Origin: Manduca sexta
Taxonomy: Eukaryota > Arthropoda > Insecta > Lepidoptera > Sphingidae
DNA length: 64,000 nt
Assembly (NCBI RefSeq): GCF_014839805.1
Contig: NC_051130.1
Coordinates: 9,796,001 to 9,860,000, forward strand
Direction of reading: 5' to 3'
Shown piece by piece: positions 12,301-24,712 of this stretch. How positions within the stretch are numbered: position 1 is the stretch's first letter; every line of letters begins with the position of its first letter. The position numbers were made by a program, and so were the translations under genes. The notes under the pieces were generated by a model, which saw only the letters and a list, made by a program, of their open reading frames with translations, did no database searches and had not been told where the DNA came from.

Positions 12301-14194
12301 AATATATAGGTATAAATTAACTAACACTCACAAAGGTGGCTCATATAAATAGGTCCCAAAACAAAAGCAATTATCACAAATTGGCTGATCATTAAATTCA
12401 ACAATTTTCCTATCGACGCAATTAAATTAATTATTCATGCAATAGAATATTGTGTTTTGTATCTATATTCCCCATTTCACTGTTAATGCAAAACTTAATG
12501 AGCATCTTTTAAATTCATTATCCTCGGAGGACAACGTAGTAAAACTAGTTGTGCCGGTTCAAAGTTTAAAGAAAGCGGAAGTTTGCCGGCGTTCACCTAA
12601 CTCGCTAAACACGTTAGCGTATTAAAGTTGTATTTTAAATATAATTAGAGTGGAACAAGTAGGTCGAACAACAAACACTGCTAACTGGTTGTAAATCTAA
12701 ATCTATACTGAAATTATAAAGTATTTATATAAAATATAAGTATTACTATAGATAATTTATAAAAAAATATTATAAATTATCAATAGAGACATACATCGCG
12801 TATTTTGGCAAATGTTGCACTGCCATGGACCAAGAGTAGCAAAATAAATCGCACACAAAGAATTGAATATGATTTGAAAGTAAACTTTTAAGATAAGATT
12901 ATTAGAAACAAAATTCCTTTGTCATTTCTTATACATATAACACTCGAATTACATCGGAGTGTTAAGTCGTATGTAACGTGCTGTACTCAAATTCGATTAC
13001 AAATCCAATTACTATCAACCTAATCCAAGCCTTATTACTTGAAATACCTTCGCAAACTTTCGCATGAATGTTAATAAGATTAATTCTCTAAGCATCAAAG
13101 TGGACAATAATAAGCAGCGTTGTTGCGGCGCTCATTTCATTCTGACTCCTCGAGCTCTCGTCGGTGTAAAGTGTTGTCCGTAAAGTATGCTTGTAGTTTT
13201 TAGACCTCGGAGCACGGACTCCAAGCCTCTCGGACCCGAGTGGGCCTAGTGGTTACGTTATTATTTGTTTTGTGAATAAACAATTGTAGATTTAAATTAA
13301 GTAAAGAGCTTTAGTACTACCTATTTAATTGAGATCAGCAAAACGATGTTAGGCCGTTCCCTAAACTAGTACTCGATAAGTAAATTTACTACTCAGAATA
13401 TTTTTGAAAAATATTCCCCCCTATAAATGCCACAGTTTAGGTCTTAAACTATAGCATATATTGGGGGCATTCATTGATAAACAAAATAATGTCCTAGGAA
13501 ACCTAAAAGCAATACGTTTTTAAATCACCTTTCCCTATCACTTGTGATAATAATATTACTTTTATATCCTCTCAACGATATGGTTTTGACCTCATTTTCT
13601 TCGGGTCTCTATCAATCTTCCCAAACTATCACTATGCTATATAGATCTCGTGTTATAAGTTCCATATTCTTCAGTTTCACACAATCTATTGAAGAGTTTT
13701 CCCTAACCCCAAACCAAACAATCCACAGCTTACCGATTTTTGTTTAACGTCTAAAGATCGGCCAACTTTCAATAGGTCAAGTATCAAGACTTACCCGCAA
13801 CTTAACCCCAAGACAATCTGTTCATGTTGGACTTTTGGGTAAATGTGCGGGCCTGAAACTATTTGTTTGTAAACATTGGAACTTTAGTAATTATGATTCC
13901 GTATTTTATCTTTCAGTTCTTTTATAACCTGATCGAAACGACAATGAAGAGATCTCCCTAAATATGGTAGTTACAATAAAACAGCTGTTTGGTAGAGTGA
14001 AAAATATGCCCGATACGCGAGGTACCCAAATTTTATGTAAGATATAAGATCTGTATGACCTCGACGTAACAGAATTCAGGAAAAACAAATCAATATGAGT
14101 CATGTCGGTTACAGCTCTTTGTTTAACATGTTATGCTTATGTCGCAAATTATTTTATCACTCAAGATAACGATGCAAAACTCATTGTAAAGTCA
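9393..14194. other. No gene recognised
   Basis: Long AT-rich stretch. The only recognisable pieces are a retrotransposon-tail fragment at 12160-12265 (cacctgatggtgagtgga) and a GC-richer unique patch at 13130-13260. A weak minus-strand exon-like segment at 13795-13852 has good splice-site consensus but little else. Confidence 0.45.
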
Positions 14195-14335
14195 AAAATA
14201 TTTTCTATAGGGTAGGCAGAGGCGCAATTGGTGCACCTAATTTCCGCCATGTGTATTCCGTCCCATGATGTGATAGGGGGCAAGCCTATCACCGTTTCTA
14301 GCACAAATTACAGACTCGGGCTGATTCTGATTAGA
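14195..14335 (-). mobile_element. SINE family S2 fragment
   Basis: The reverse complement of the S2 body is recognisable (CCGTCCCATGATGTGATAGG, then cagactcgggctgat). Head and tail are lost. Confidence 0.65.
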
Positions 14336-14904
14336 ACAACTGAATATCATAATTAATGCCCTACGCAAATATATTTATCCCTAAATAATGAAGTCCAAAG
14401 TCCAGTTTGAACTGCTCTAAATTCGACTATAAACTAGCATAGTCCGAAGTACATTGAATGTCATGTTTAGTTATTCAAAGTCTTACAAATTATTAGTAAC
14501 TATGAATGGGTTACTTCCAGGATCACGATCAATGCACAACCATTGACTGCACAACAAATAAAATTTGACAGATTTTAGACATATCGCGTAAAAACTTTGA
14601 AATTGGAACACGCCCGTGATTGGATGAGACCATAAAGTTCTAGATATTGAAATTATTTTATGTTATAAATGCCTTAGAACAACTTAATTCAATGCTTTTT
14701 CTTGTGAATTTTATATGAACGAACATACGTACTGCATTTTATTAAGCAAATGAGGTAAACTCATTTCAATACATAATTGTTTTAACTGTTGCCGAGTGGA
14801 GTGCTTGAAGTATTTCAGTATTTTAATAATCATTAATTACTGGAAAGTGTTCATATTAACAGTGTTCTTTAATTACTGCTTTACCGATGCTTTTGTGCAT
14901 GATT

Positions 14905-15095
14905 ATGACATTAATTTTTTCGGATTTTTTTTGTTTTATTTTCGAAGACTTTGCAGCCTTCATGGTCCCCCCCGTGACCATGAAGGCTGCAAAGTCTTCG
15001 AAACGTCGGGAGAAAAATAAAAAACAAAAAACCGTGATAGAATCCGAAAAATTAGTTTAATTTCAATGTCTAACATTCGCGTAAATATAAGAAAT
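14905..15095. mobile_element. Foldback element, CGACGTTTCGAAGAC family
   Basis: Arms TTCGAAGACTTTGCAGCC...TGGTC (14941-14967) and its exact complement (14976-15002) flank a poly-C loop. Outward, TTTTTCGGATT pairs with AATCCGAAAAA. The outer end ACATTCGCGTAAATATAAGA recurs with other copies at 20.2 and 48.4 kb. Confidence 0.75.
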
Positions 15096-15429
15096 CATCA
15101 TGATTATGACGTCACAATTCTTCAGCTTTTTTCATAGTTACTTAAATTACTCATCGCAATTTTCCAACCAGCTGTTCGCATTTATTGACGAAATATTACC
15201 AAAAAATAATTACCGTAGAAGATACGAGCTGGCTTTTTGTCAAAAAATAAGTCGATATAAAATTTTGTCCTATTACGTCAATGTTACAAATACCTCTAAA
15301 AACCTTATTGATTATTCCACCTATTTAATAACAATAGTTATCTATGCTATCACATTATGATGCATGATGTTTAGCACAAAAACAATGTTAGGGCAGTAAT
15401 ATAGCTACCTGGTGGTAATATATATTTTA

Positions 15430-15660
15430 TATCCGCCCAGCTAGCGTCCACCGAACGCAAAGTGTTAAAACCCGCCATAGTGACCCACGCGTGTCGCGTT
15501 TCCGGATCAGCCTGTGTATATCCCGTTCTAACAGGCCTTTATAATAGTGTAGACTGTAGAGGTGTATTCTCTCGTCAGTCGACAAGCTATTGGACCCCAC
15601 TCCACTTACCATCAGGTACAGTAGGGTCATTTTAGCGTGTAAAAAAAAAGTTACGTTGAA
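15430..15660 (-). mobile_element. Non-LTR retrotransposon tail, family T2
   Basis: The minus strand reads CTGATGGTAAGTGGAGTGGG, then a TCGACTGACGAG segment and aacaggcctgtt-like sequence. Copies lie near 46.7 and 58.3 kb. Confidence 0.6.
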
Positions 15661-16613
15661 CAAAAGCTTTCTTGGTTTCTCAAAATTTGTTCTTACTTTT
15701 GAGCACTTGCTCGAAACTTAGTTATATTATGGACTTGTAAACAATTTTACGTCTGTAATATAAAAATAAGGTTATACTTTTAAAAAGATAACAAACATAA
15801 TAATTTACTCAATTTGTTTACTGCCTTATAATCTAAATGTCTTATACTTTTTTTGAAACCCTTATAAATTTTCTCCACGTCACGTGAGAGTACAATGGGT
15901 GAATTGTGAACGACCCACGAATGGAGTTCGTGCATTTGATATGCAGTTGACAATGTACAGGCCTTTGTAAAAATGAAATGAAGAATTTATATCTTAAACA
16001 TTATGAAATACTTTATATGTATGGTGCTTCTTTTTCGCTTTGTGTTCGGGTTTTTGTTTTACATCCATTGAAGGTCTTAACTGCGACGCCCTTTGTAGAG
16101 AGAATGGGAAATCGTCGTATGTAGTAACATGATCAAAGAAATCATTGATGCGTTATCTGCATGTAAAGTGGGTAAAGATAAATGTATTGATTAAATTATA
16201 TCAGTGCACTTCATGCACTGTCATTCGCAGTTATATATTTTGGGATTTACAAAGTCTTGCTAGTAAGGTCTGGAAGCAATGATATGCCGGTAATGTTTCA
16301 TTTTAACGGAAGAAATTAAAATTATTTTGGCTGATTATTTGAATTTTGAATGCCAACGACCTAAAATCTAGACGTCCTGCTAATTATTAAAAACACAAAA
16401 TAAATAATATAAATATCAGCTTTCAAACAGGTTTTAAGTGTCCATATTAGAAATACATGTGGGATTGCGAGTATCCGAGTGAAATGAGTTAGCAAGAGTG
16501 AATGAGTGATGAAAAATGGAGCGGGGGAAGTACAGCAACGCGAAAGGGGCAGGATGTTCCGGAAAAAGTTATACAAAAAGAGGCTGTATTTTATCCCTGG
16601 AATCCAAAAAATC

Positions 16614-16795
16614 ATTTTTATTGCTTTGAATGACGAGACGAGCTTGTTGTTAGCCTGATGGTAAGCGATATGACCGCCCATAAACAGTAAAAACACCATC
16701 CAACATCTTGAATTACAAAGTATTGCCGGTATTCCACTGCGCTCGCCATCATGAGGTGTTAAGTCTTATTATGTCCAGTACTTACATTGGCTACG
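16614..16795 (+). mobile_element. Non-LTR retrotransposon 3' end, family RA
   Basis: Contains GCCTGATGGTAAGCGATA, GACCGCCCATAAACAGTA and AACACCATCCAACATC, followed by CTGCGCTCGCCATC. It shares this order with copies at 24.4, 32.9 and 44.6 kb. It lies just downstream, in minus-strand orientation, of the orphan exon at 16834. Confidence 0.65.
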
Positions 16796-16833
16796 ACTTA
16801 CATTTTGCCCCAAAGCTTATTCTAATGACTCAC

Positions 16834-16966
16834 CTGGGCGAAGGCAGGGTCAGCGCTCACAATATACACCCCGCGGCACTCGGTGACGTTCTCTGGCTTG
16901 TCTGGATGTGACGAGCGTCGCCAGCACGCGGCGCACACGGCCACCAACACGCCGCATAACGTTATA
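16834..16966 (-). CDS. Orphan internal exon of an unrecognised membrane protein
   Basis: The minus strand has acceptor TTTTTGTTTCTAG, then 133 bases, then donor CAG|GTGAGT. With one base completing a previous codon, the exon is open for 44 codons while the other two frames contain stops. It encodes a hydrophobic stretch ITLCGVLVAVCAACW, a basic stop-transfer-like WRRSSHPDK, a sequon NVT and the tail ECRGVYIVSADPAFAQ, ending in phase 0. High GC and CpG stand out from the AT-rich surroundings. This looks like the single membrane span and juxtamembrane part of a small receptor-like protein. I do not recognise the family, and partner exons were not found with confidence; they may be far upstream or downstream on the minus strand. 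Confidence 0.55.
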
Positions 16967-17769
16967 CTAGAAACAAAAATAAAACATTAAAAAATCACGC
17001 GTATAAAAAACAAAATGCATTTGGTACAATTTTGGCAGTCTAACATCATCACCGTTACAGTACACTACTGGATATAGGTCTCACCGTCAAAGTTGTTTGG
17101 AATCACATTCACTACATAGATATTATAAATATTACGTTATATAAATGTGAAATCCTTGGATCTCATAGGGAACATGCAGATTGTTCTCTCCGTATTACAC
17201 GGAATTCAATATACCAATGCACATGGTGTGGAAATTCTTATTTTTATAGTAAATTCTGCATCGAAAACCCTGTAACGGAATGCCCTAAGCCCAGAATTGT
17301 CATGATAAAACCGTACGTTATATGGCCCGGCCTGCTGTTTTGTGCATCCAGTCGCTGCATTTAATTTTCGAACATAATACTTCTACATTCTATGTAAAAG
17401 GCTGGATACTTAGGCATGAAAAAACAATAATATTCAAGCTACACTAAGCGATTTATAAATGCAGCATAACAATTGGCTAGTTAAATGGCATTATCTTATT
17501 ACGTTGAGTGACATTTCCCGTTTGTAAAATGCAAAACTCATTTAAAACAATAATTATTCAACGGGGCTATTAACAAAGTGTCAGAAGGTTTATAATACTA
17601 TTGGTCATCCAGACGAATATATTTGCAACACATACTATACATAAATGATATATTTCTACACTCCTGTATATGACATTTAATCATGGCAAATCCCACACAG
17701 CCCCGTGGCGCAATGTACTTTAATTTACAAGAAGGACTAAAAATTTCAATGACCAACACACAGTCAACA

Positions 17770-17860
17770 GCATTTACTGCCCCGGCGTAGTTGCTTGCGA
17801 TCGCAGTACGACTATTCTACTAAGGTCTAGTGTTCAAACCCTGGGTAGGATCAAATTGAT
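17770..17860 (+). mobile_element. SINE head fragment, family S2
   Basis: Degenerate box A (CCCCGGCGTAGTTG) and box B (GTTCAAACCCTGGG) with the S2 spacing. The body is absent. Confidence 0.5.
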
Positions 17861-19146
17861 TAACTATATTAAGAATGATTTCTATATAATTTCTGTATTA
17901 TAGAGAAATAGACCTGAAGGAGCAGTCGCGCAGAATTATAATAATAAGACACCGATTAAATTCACATGTAATTAAAAATGTGTAGAGATTTAAAGGTAAC
18001 ACACGAGTGTACTGTAAAAGGACGTAATCTAATGAGGGTTTAGTATCAAAGACGTGTTACCTCGCTGTCACTTTACGAAGACACGTCGGCGCATTATTTC
18101 AAACCACCCGCGATAAGAGATAATAGATCCGCCCTTAATATTCAGTGGTTGTGAGCTCGTTCGCACGCTGTGCTAGCGCCTACCCAAATTCACACGGCTA
18201 AGAATCTACTATCGTGTCCAATAGAGAGGCCTATTCCTAGCTGGTCACCACTTATATGCACACACTACACCTGCCCAGTGACTCTTATCCCCCACATGAT
18301 AGCGAAACACGGGAAAAAAAAAACCAAATTCAAATGAGCTTGGCGATTTTTACCTCGTCTCATTAGATGAAGACAATTAATGATGAATAGGAATAAAACA
18401 CGTATCGATGTTTATGCCGACAGTGTGGTGCGAATCTAGGAAACATGACGTTGTTTATTTGTAAGATCTCTGGTACTTCGCAGAATTCATTAATTTGTCG
18501 ATAAACGTAATTATTTAACATTTTCATCACATTAACGGTAATTTTAAATTATGGGATTGTCGTACGCAAAATGCGTATAACATATTTTATATTATATAAT
18601 AATGGGACAAAGTCTATTATATAAGCTTTACCCGAAATTATTCTTTTATATTGATGTTTCGCACTTTATTTTATTATATAATGTAACACGGTATGTAAAT
18701 CGGTCGCCTACGATACAGGCTGTGCCTAGTGTACGATCCGAGGTATACTTAGTTTCTATCCTATGATCTCATTTTAATTTTATAAGTATGTTACAACCTA
18801 AGAGTTATTTGTTTTAGTTCATAAGAAAAATTGTACTTTTGGTAAATGTGGTAAAAAAAAATAAACGAAAAAAATTTATCGCTCCGAATTGCAGCATTTC
18901 TCCGGTAAAGATGTATTGCATAATTACAGGCGTCTAATTTAATTTTTCCTCCGCACACCGACGCGAAACGCGGGTAGACTGTAACCGCTGCAGATTACAG
19001 GGCGCGATAAATCTAGGCGATCAATCCGATAGATTCATTAGTACTATCTAAACTTGTTCAATGGCCGTAACGTTTATCGGAGATAGCTTGCACGCAGCCG
19101 TTCATGTAGATATCTTCCCAAAATAAAATAATTCTGCTAATTAAGA
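17861..19146. other. No gene recognised
   Basis: Unique AT-rich DNA; short GC-richer runs at 18060-18320 and 18950-19020 show no splice-bounded open frame. Confidence 0.45.
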
Positions 19147-19392
19147 GGACTGCTTCGGTGGCGTGGTTGTATTGCGTGCTCGACACGGCTCTGAGGTCCC
19201 GGGTCCGAATCCTGGGTCGAGCGTGATATTGGGATTTTCTGCTCATGTCAATTCGGAGTCTGAAATTAGTGCGTTATATGACGATCACTCGCTATCACAT
19301 CATGAGACTGAATAGACAAGGCTAAGAAGATGGCCTGTTTGCACTTCTGCGTACACCTACAGGAACAAAAGCGTGATGTGTGTGTTTAATCC
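19147..19392 (+). mobile_element. SINE family S2, near full length, diverged
   Basis: Head ACTGCTTCGGTGGCGTGG, box B GGGTCCGAATCCTGGG, body with CTCATGTCAATTCGGAGTCT and a GTGTGTGTTT tail. Confidence 0.75.
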
Positions 19393-20199
19393 TGCTAATA
19401 TTATAAATAAGAATATGCTCGCGTCTCCCCCCTAGTCAAAGCTCGCCCGGAATAAAAAAATTACCATCCATTTTTCAGAGCAAAAAGTAACATATTCCTA
19501 GTTAGTTTTCACCCCCCCCCCCCTGTGGCCTGTTTACCCTTTTACCGGACCTATAACTAAGAGTTGCTTACTTTTTTTTAATGTTCAAATGTTGAATTTT
19601 TAAAACAATTGGCCATGTACGGAACTGAGATCCATATTGGACTGGTATCCATATTGTACTCCTAAAATCTATTCTGCTGCGGAGCCAGCGGCTATGTCCC
19701 CATTGTGGGAAATAATATCATTTGTACCACGTTTAGTAAAAAAAATTATATTGATTGACAAAATGAAACTATCGTGCGTCTTTCGAGCTACGTTGGTGTT
19801 AAGGAGGTTCTGGATTCTACCCCGGTAGGTTATAACCAGAATTTGGTTTCCATATAATATTAACTGACTAGAATTGTGTAGTCGAGGAGGTTTAGTGTTC
19901 TACCCCGGTAGGATATAACCAGAATTTGGTTTCTATATTATGTGAATTGAATAGAATTTTGGTTGACCTACTAAAGCGCTAGGTTTACTACCTATTACAT
20001 GGGACGGAAATTATTTTGAACAGTGACTACTTCAGACCAACTTTACCATAGCTTGTTGAAGATGTAGGTATGATCTTATATGTATGTATATATGTGTACA
20101 TAGCAACTGTTACACGCGACTGCTCAGTTATAATGATATCCATTTTTAGGTAAACTTTAAATTTAGTTTCATAACTTTATTGTGATTCTTTACTCGATC

Positions 20200-20310
20200 A
20201 TAATTATCTTATGTTTACGCGAATGTTATACTGATAAAACTATTTTGCGGATTTTATCGCGGTGTTTTATATTATAATTTACTCCCGACGTTAGCAGCCT
20301 TCTGCTAAAT
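20200..20310 (+). mobile_element. Fragment of the CGACGTTTCGAAGAC foldback family
   Basis: Carries the outer end TCTTATGTTTACGCGAATGT, GCGGATTTTATCGCGGTG and CTCCCGACGTTAGCAGCC in the family order. Confidence 0.65.
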
Positions 20311-20924
20311 TCACGTTCATTAACCGCGCGAATTGCCAAACGTGCGATTTAAAATAGTCGTTAAGTTTTCTGAAGTTTTGCGATTTTTACAGAGTATTAG
20401 AAACCTAAAAAAAAATTGGAACGGAATCAGTTGAGTCGTTCTAAAGATATGGCGTGACCATAGGAAATGAAGATTATTGTTTATATATATACCTACTACG
20501 TAGATGCCACTTAATACATTGCATACGTATTGCGTAGATTACGTGGGACAAAGTTGTCCTTACCTTAGCAAAATCGATATTGATTTAACCGTTGACAGCA
20601 ATTCGCCGGTATGTTAGCAGCGCTAATAATATTAATGAGATTGTTTAATTGGATAGTCGCAGTCTCTGGCGGCGCGTGAATTCGACGGAATATTGGATTT
20701 ACTATCAATCATTTAGGGTTCATATTTAATTAACTGTTCTCGATTATTCGGGTAATTATTAGAATATACCTTATAATTCTTTTTTTAAATTCCAACTTGT
20801 TGATAATTATTTGTCGTGTTGTATAAGTCCTGTCACTTTGATTTCACCGCATAGATAGGTATTATTATTTTGATGAACTTTTCATCGGTCACAGGTGACT
20901 CGTAATCTATATCTTCTATACTTA

Positions 20925-21180
20925 TAATAAATCTGTAGAGAAGTCAATTCTGTACATGAAATATATTTCCAAAATAACTATCAGGGGGTTATTAGGGATC
21001 GATACTGATGCCAAAAATGCAATTAGTAAATTTTTTGTCTGTCTGTCTGTCTGTATAACCGTTATAGAAACAAAAACTACTCGACGGATTTTAACGAAAC
21101 TTGGTACAATTATTTGTCATACTCCGGTGCTGGTTATAGTATACTTTTCATCACGCTACAATTAATAGGAGCACAGCAGT
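20925..21180 (+). mobile_element. RTE-like non-LTR retrotransposon fragment
   Basis: Contains TTTTTTGTCTGTCTGTCTGT, then a primer-like ACGGATTTTAACGAAACTTGG. This order is typical of decayed RTE-type LINE 3' regions. No reverse transcriptase remains. Confidence 0.5.
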
Positions 21181-21589
21181 GAAGGGAAATGTTGGGAAAA
21201 CGGGAGAAGTTACTCCATTTATTAAGCTTCCGTCGCGTGTGCAACCTTAATGGTTAAAGCTACACAGAAATCATGTATGACGGAAATGTTCTCCTTAAAA
21301 TTATGTAAAAAATATCCCACGACAGCATATGTCTATCTTTTATGGTTGACTCACAATAACACGTGTAACTCCCGATAGCTTAGCAGTTCGAAGCTTTCTC
21401 ATTATATTTGTCTACTCTTACGTTTATAACATTCTCAGTCATCCCTAATTAAAAAAGTTAACATTATTAAATATTCCATAAAAAGAATCATAGAAATCGG
21501 TATAGAAACACCAAAGTTATACATGAAATACGCTAATAATAAGCCATCATGCGTGAATACTGAATCATGCTATAAGGATTATTTTTGTA

Positions 21590-21766
21590 TATATATATAT
21601 AAGGTCGCGAACGCACAGGCAGGCGGCTTGCTTGGCACCTAGAGGCTAGCGAATCACCTAACGAGTAGCTTCATAAAACGAACATTCTCGAACTTTCGCG
21701 ACCGGCTCCATTTTTGAAGTCCGAAATCCATGCGGGCGAAGCTGCGGGCGGAAGCTAGTTTATTGA
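21590..21766 (-). mobile_element. Retrotransposon fragment, complement of the ACTAGCTTCCGCCCGC family
   Basis: The minus strand begins AACTAGCTTCCGCCCGCAGC, then TTCGCCCGCATGG. The opposite edge is a (TA)n run at 21583-21600. Confidence 0.55.
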
Positions 21767-23254
21767 TAAATTAATAAAAATATTTCTTCAATCAACTGTC
21801 AAAATACCGTAAAAAAATGTGTACCTACTTTCTTCGATATTTAAAAAAACGCGTAGGCTATGGAATATATTCATACAGCCGCAAAAATCACAACAAAAAA
21901 GGTTTCTGATACATGCAATCTCATGTCTAAGATTTCTTGAAATGTAGTGTTTCGTGCAATATTGTGTGGCCTCACATCCAACAAATGGCCATTCACGTGT
22001 CATATTAGCTCATCGTACCAAACTTGTGCCGAAATCGTAACTAACTCGGCATGCACGTAATCCTTGCGTCGCTTCTCTCTACTCAATTGTACGAAACTTT
22101 TGACATATCTAGTTGTAACGTACTAGAAACTGAATTCAATTCCGTTTTAGATATTAATTAGCATAGCTTGTGTATAGGTATGAATTTAGGTGCGTTTCTT
22201 CATCACCTATTTTTAAGTTTTCAAAAAAAATGCAGTCGTGTAGAGAACCTTCCTTTTTTGAAGTCGGTTAAAAATACTAGCAGGTTCTTAATAGTGTCTG
22301 TTTTTGTAATTTGCTTGCTGTAAAATTTGCATGTATTTCCCAATTATAAGTCCTTAATGATAGTCAACGAACGCATAATTCTTGACAGTGTACTTAGGTG
22401 TAGACGAGGGCGACCACGTACCGTCCAAAACACTTTTTATCTTACTATTATTAGTATACTTTAAAAAATTCTCTCTAGTTGCTAAATTTAAGTTGCTTCT
22501 ACAACACAGAACAAATACTGGAATGTGGCAATCTGTCAGCTGAAAATTATGACATTTTCATAGCCACTAATCTAATAAAACAATCCACCGACGGCAATCG
22601 TTCAACAGCAGTGTGGCAATATGACCTACACTCATGACATATTGTTTTACTAGTACATAACTGACATTTTTCATTAAAGTAATATACAGATGACGAAAAT
22701 AAAACACGCTCGAATCAAATTGATCTAAATACAACATACATTAATTTTAAAAAACGATATCAGATTGTGATACATGAAAGTGTTCACCTACAGTGACCTT
22801 CACGTAAATATCGTTTATTATAAATAAGTATCGTTGTAAATTAGAGCCGTGGATACGCAATAATGCCACCTAATCCAGACAACTCCGGCCAACTTGTGCG
22901 CTTAGAATATAATTTTGTAAAGGTCGCCGGGTGCAGCTGCTGTCTAAAAACATTATTGTAATGCCAAATTATCCCTGCTTGCCCTTTCGTTTAATCCCTT
23001 CTAAATTAATTCTCTGAAAATAAAATAAAATAGTTCATCGAATCATAAACCACGTAGATATACGAGCTCCCATTCCGAACGGCCAATACATCTTGTTATC
23101 ATCATAAAATGGTTACGACGAGGCTCGCTGGCCGCTCTCATACGCGGGCTTTATAGTTTTAAATTAAATTTTAATACCTGTCAAGTGTGTTTAAGTATAA
23201 ACCACGTAAACAACGAGTATTCAGAGTAATCCCATATGGAGCGGGAGTGGTCCC
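21767..23254. other. No gene recognised
   Basis: AT-rich unique DNA directly upstream of the TATA-containing CpG patch; no repeat family seen elsewhere in the window. Confidence 0.45.
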
Positions 23255-23571
23255 ATTTCAGTCGCCGCTATAAATGAAGCTCGCACCATCAGCTACAAAA
23301 TTTTACATCAACCAACCTGACGAAAAATATATTGACTGTGTGAGTGTTCTCCGGTTGTGTTGTATCAGTCTGTGTGTGGTTGTAGTAGTGTCTCGCGTGC
23401 GAGACGGCCGCTACGGCGGCCAATCGCTGTGAGCTGCCCATGGCCCAGCCGAGCGGGCTGCGCTGCGCGCCGGCGACTCCCACGCCGGCCACCAGCCACC
23501 AGCAGCGCCAGCGAGCCACAACCGAACCGCGCGGCGCCGCCTGCGCGACTGCCGCGGCACGACTCGTGCGT
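23255..23571 (+). promoter_or_regulatory. CpG-rich promoter and first-exon candidate with TATA box
   Basis: TATAAA at 23269-23274 is followed by initiator-like TCAGCT at 23289, then a leader that turns strongly GC- and CpG-rich at 23395-23570. An ATG in good context (CCCATGG, 23440) opens a short Ala/Pro/Arg-rich frame, and GTGCGT at 23566 could serve as a donor. The TATA-to-initiator spacing (about 22 bases) is shorter than the usual 30. It could be a distant 5' exon of fdl or the start of another gene. Confidence 0.35.
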
Positions 23572-24417
23572 CCTTTTTATAAACTCTCTATTTTTCTTTT
23601 TCTATCTTTTGTGCAAAAACCTATTCGCTGGTTTCTACCATGTCCTTTTCAGCCAGTGCTTATTGAATTCGCAGATTTTATCAGCTTGGCGGCTCTTTTA
23701 GGGATGCGAGAGCTCGGCACATCTGTAACAATGGTTTTTGACGTTGAAAAAAGAAAAAGGCCTCTGTAGTGGTATCAAATGACACAAAGCCGCAAAATGT
23801 AATTACATTCAAAAAGCATTTTGTAAGAACGTAACCATCGTATTTCATTGTCGGCGGCGCGTGATCTAACTAATGAAGAGTCCTGTAGGAGCCACTTTAG
23901 CGTTTGCAGGAAAACAATAACTAATTAAACGGGATGTTTCTCATTGTGAAACTTTCAACGAATTTGGAATACGCCTGGGCATAATCAACAACGTTCATTT
24001 ACAGCGCATAATATTATTCACTTAGGCAGATAAACGTGACATAATAAAATACAAATTTGAATAATTATTTTTAGAAACAAAAACGCTTATTGGTTACAAA
24101 GTAATTCCAAATGAATATAAAACGCTTGTGTTAACGCAACGTATTTGTGAATTCCGAGTATTTTTTCTAAATAACATTTTCTCCACTTTCATGGCGTGGA
24201 AGTGTTTTAACGCGACACAAACGTGAGACTAAATACTTAAGTGCCAAGAAATGTAGACAAAGCACGCGATAAATACATATAAAGGCAGCAATCTATTCAC
24301 TCTTCATTACGCGGACGGTGAAGACACTACAATTGTACTTCTCACTTCTCCGAGCTGCATGCCAATTTATTGTTTGAAAAATTATATTATGGTACGTACG
24401 TGTATGTGTTAATTGTT

Positions 24418-24712
24418 TTTTTTATTGCTTTGAATGTCGAGACGGCCGTTCGCCTGATGGTAAGCGATACGACCGCTCATAAACAATAGAAACACCATCC
24501 AACACCATGAATTACATTTATTTTTTGATATTTCTCTGCGCTCGCCATCCTGAGACATGAGATTGTCCAGTAGTTACACTGGCTACAATGCCCTTCTAAA
24601 CGGAACACAGCAGTAACTACACACTGCTGGTTGACGGCTTATCTAGACATTGCGGTGGTACCCACGCAGGCAGACTCTCATTTATGAGAGACCTACCACC
24701 AGTAAGAGTAAG
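24418..24712 (+). mobile_element. Non-LTR retrotransposon 3' end, family RA, longest copy
   Basis: Carries GCCTGATGGTAAGCGATACG, CGCTCATAAACAATAGAAAC, then CTGCGCTCGCCATCCTGAG, ACACTGCTGGTTGACG and TGCGGTGGTACCCACGCAGG. The same string appears in reverse complement at 44565-44830. Confidence 0.7.

Noticed and set aside
13795..13852. Possible minus-strand exon partner of the orphan membrane exon (donor GCGG|GTAAGT)
   Set aside because: The acceptor tract is poor. In the phase needed to follow 16834 it ends after 16 codons; in the fully open phase it does not join. I could not choose between a real terminal exon and chance.
16361..16699. 112-codon minus-strand ORF
   Set aside because: Its first part is reverse-complemented retrotransposon family RA and the rest is AT-driven hydrophobic sequence.
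20566..20640. Exon-like segment before a CTAAG|GTAAGG donor on the minus strand
   Set aside because: All three frames between the nearest acceptor and the donor contain stops.
23289..23519. Minus-strand ORF with a signal-peptide-like start (MARWRCWWLVAGVGVAG)
   Set aside because: The start codon is GTG, there is no upstream ATG in frame before a stop, and the CpG-rich patch fits a plus-strand leader better.
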